DNA of 64,000 nt from Diprion similis. Taxonomy: Eukaryota > Arthropoda > Insecta > Hymenoptera > Diprionidae. The position numbers and the translations under genes were made by a program. The stretch lies in contig NC_060114.1 of the NCBI RefSeq assembly GCF_021155765.1, positions 16,191,501 to 16,255,500 of the forward strand, given 5' to 3'. Under the pieces are notes generated by a model. That model had not been told where the DNA came from and did no database searches. It worked only from the letters and a program-made list of their open reading frames with translations. Below, piece by piece: positions 63,101 to 64,000 of this stretch. Every line of letters starts with the position of its first letter. The stretch's first letter is position 1.

Positions 63101-63654
63101 GAACAGAGACTGGATGCGGATGGGGAGTGAAATCTCTTCAATACATAAAGAAGGGTACTTTCGTTACCGAGTACGTTGGAGAGGTGATAACAAACGACGA
63201 GGCTGAGAGACGGGGAAAAGAGTACGACGCAGCTGGCAGAACTTACTTGTTCGACCTAGACTACAACGAGATGGAGCAGTGTCCGTACACGGTTGACGCA
63301 GCGACCTACGGAAACATATCTCACTTTATAAATCACTCTTGCGATCCAAATTTGGCCGTTTACGGTGTGTGGATAAATTGCTTGGATCCAAATTTACCGA
63401 AACTTGGTTTATTCGCGACAAGGAATATATTGAGATACGAAGAAATTACCTTCGACTACATGTGCCAATCGCTCAGGAACACGTCGGTCGTCACACCCAA
63501 GAAGGAAAAACTTCAAGCGGATATTTCTCCTGCTTCATCTCCTCGTCAACGACTCGAATTACCACGCGATAATGTTATTGTAAATAACGATTCTGTCGAA
63601 TCCAGAGCCAGGTGTAAATGCGGAGCTGTTAAGTGCAGACGATATTTATTTTAA
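58856..63654 (+). CDS. Su(var)3-9: Su(var)3-9 H3K9 methyltransferase sharing eIF2-gamma exons
   Basis: This is a SUV39-type enzyme that methylates histone H3 lysine 9 in heterochromatin. The three eIF2-gamma exons (58856-58927, 59792-59855, 60017-60127) join a single large exon, 61871-63654. Exon 3 ends in phase 1 (G) and the acceptor CATTACAG gives AG, so the frame continues as [10 protein letters not shown]; total 676 residues. Residues 1-82 come from eIF2-gamma and include its P-loop. An acidic Asp/Asn run follows (about 144-160). The chromodomain spans about 238-284 ([20 protein letters not shown]). Pre-SET begins at 426 ([16 protein letters not shown]). SET includes [14 protein letters not shown] and the catalytic NHSCDPN at 570-576. 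Post-SET is CKCGAVKC at 664-671. All key residues are present. The intronless methyltransferase part fits an origin by insertion into the eIF2-gamma gene. Confidence 0.94.
60128..61870. other. Intron before the Su(var)3-9 exon
   Basis: 1.74 kb, AT-rich, with A/T homopolymers near 60875 and 61650. I searched it for the next eIF2-gamma exon and found none. Donor GGTATGC and acceptor GGCATTACAG bound it. Confidence 0.6.
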
Positions 63655-64000
63655 ATTTATGCCTCAGGGGGTAAAGTTATTATAATCATAATAATTATTA
63701 TTACTATTAATATTATTAATAGAATAAACATTATTGTGTTGTTCCAAGGATAAGTTGGCTTTGGTTATCATATAAATCCTTTTTATATCTAAGACTTGAG
63801 GTTCGAAATTTATCTTGGATGTTTAATAGGATTCAAATTTGTACAAATAAATCCGGCCACGACAATCCTCTGTACAAAAGTATAGACTATTTCTCGGGCT
63901 TATTCCCAACGCAAGGGCAAAAAAGCCGATAACAATTAATGTTTTGTTTGGCTGCTATCATTTGCATTTATTTTTCATTCTTTCACTAGAGTACACACTA
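63655..64000. other. Su(var)3-9 3' UTR and downstream
   Basis: AT-rich 3' UTR with at least two AATAAA signals (63723 and near 63846). The remaining eIF2-gamma exons are not visible before the window ends. Confidence 0.5.
63723..63728 (+). terminator. Putative poly(A) signal of the Su(var)3-9 transcript
   Basis: AATAAA 69 bp after the stop codon. Its use would end the methyltransferase transcript and exclude the downstream eIF2-gamma exons. Confidence 0.5.

Noticed and set aside
61936-63654. Su(var)3-9 starting inside the big exon at 61936
   Set aside because: The codon at 61936 is GTG, and the frame stays open back to the acceptor at 61871, where it joins the eIF2-gamma exon in phase. A spliced N-terminus is better supported.

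Overview
The window looks like a gene-dense piece of a holometabolous insect nuclear genome, most likely Hymenoptera (possibly a sawfly). The evidence is GT-AG introns of mostly 60-1,000 bp, AT-rich spacers, orthologues of conserved animal genes, a jagunal gene, and an eIF2-gamma/Su(var)3-9 shared-exon locus, an arrangement known from holometabolous insects. The order-level assignment is an inference. Gene models were built by hand: splice sites were chosen so that reading phase is continuous and the joined protein matches the known family.

Layout, left half. DENND6 (minus, 3' end beyond the window) and PSMD2/Rpn1 (plus) are divergent. An intronless secreted or single-pass membrane protein that I do not recognise lies at 9124-10590 (minus). 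About 7 kb without a recognisable gene follows. Next is an 11-exon patched-domain (RND family) gene (17676-22544, plus), tail-to-tail with TSR2 (22679-23724, minus).

Layout, middle. A head-to-tail satellite of 312-bp monomers fills about 24823-40160: roughly 49 copies, or 24% of the window. It has two monomer subfamilies and nested higher-order duplications of 13, 5, 4, 3 and 2 units. A single, strongly diverged monomer of almost the same length lies outside the array at 23949-24258, and the right edge of the array decays gradually. A CTCF-like motif lies between the array and PLRG1.

Layout, right half. PLRG1 (plus) is convergent with TBCB (minus). Then come jagunal (minus), an Aster/GRAMD1-type sterol transfer protein (minus), the ubiquitin-RpS27A fusion (minus) and NSA2 (minus, intronless CDS). 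At the right edge three eIF2-gamma exons splice in frame to one large exon that encodes a chromodomain and SET-domain histone methyltransferase, Su(var)3-9. The remaining eIF2-gamma exons should lie beyond 64000.

Most genes are housekeeping (proteasome, spliceosome, tubulin folding, ribosome biogenesis, translation), and their packing shows no sign of a functional cluster. The unusual elements are the long satellite embedded between housekeeping promoters, the shared-exon methyltransferase locus, several hairpin or foldback elements, and the unrecognised secreted protein.
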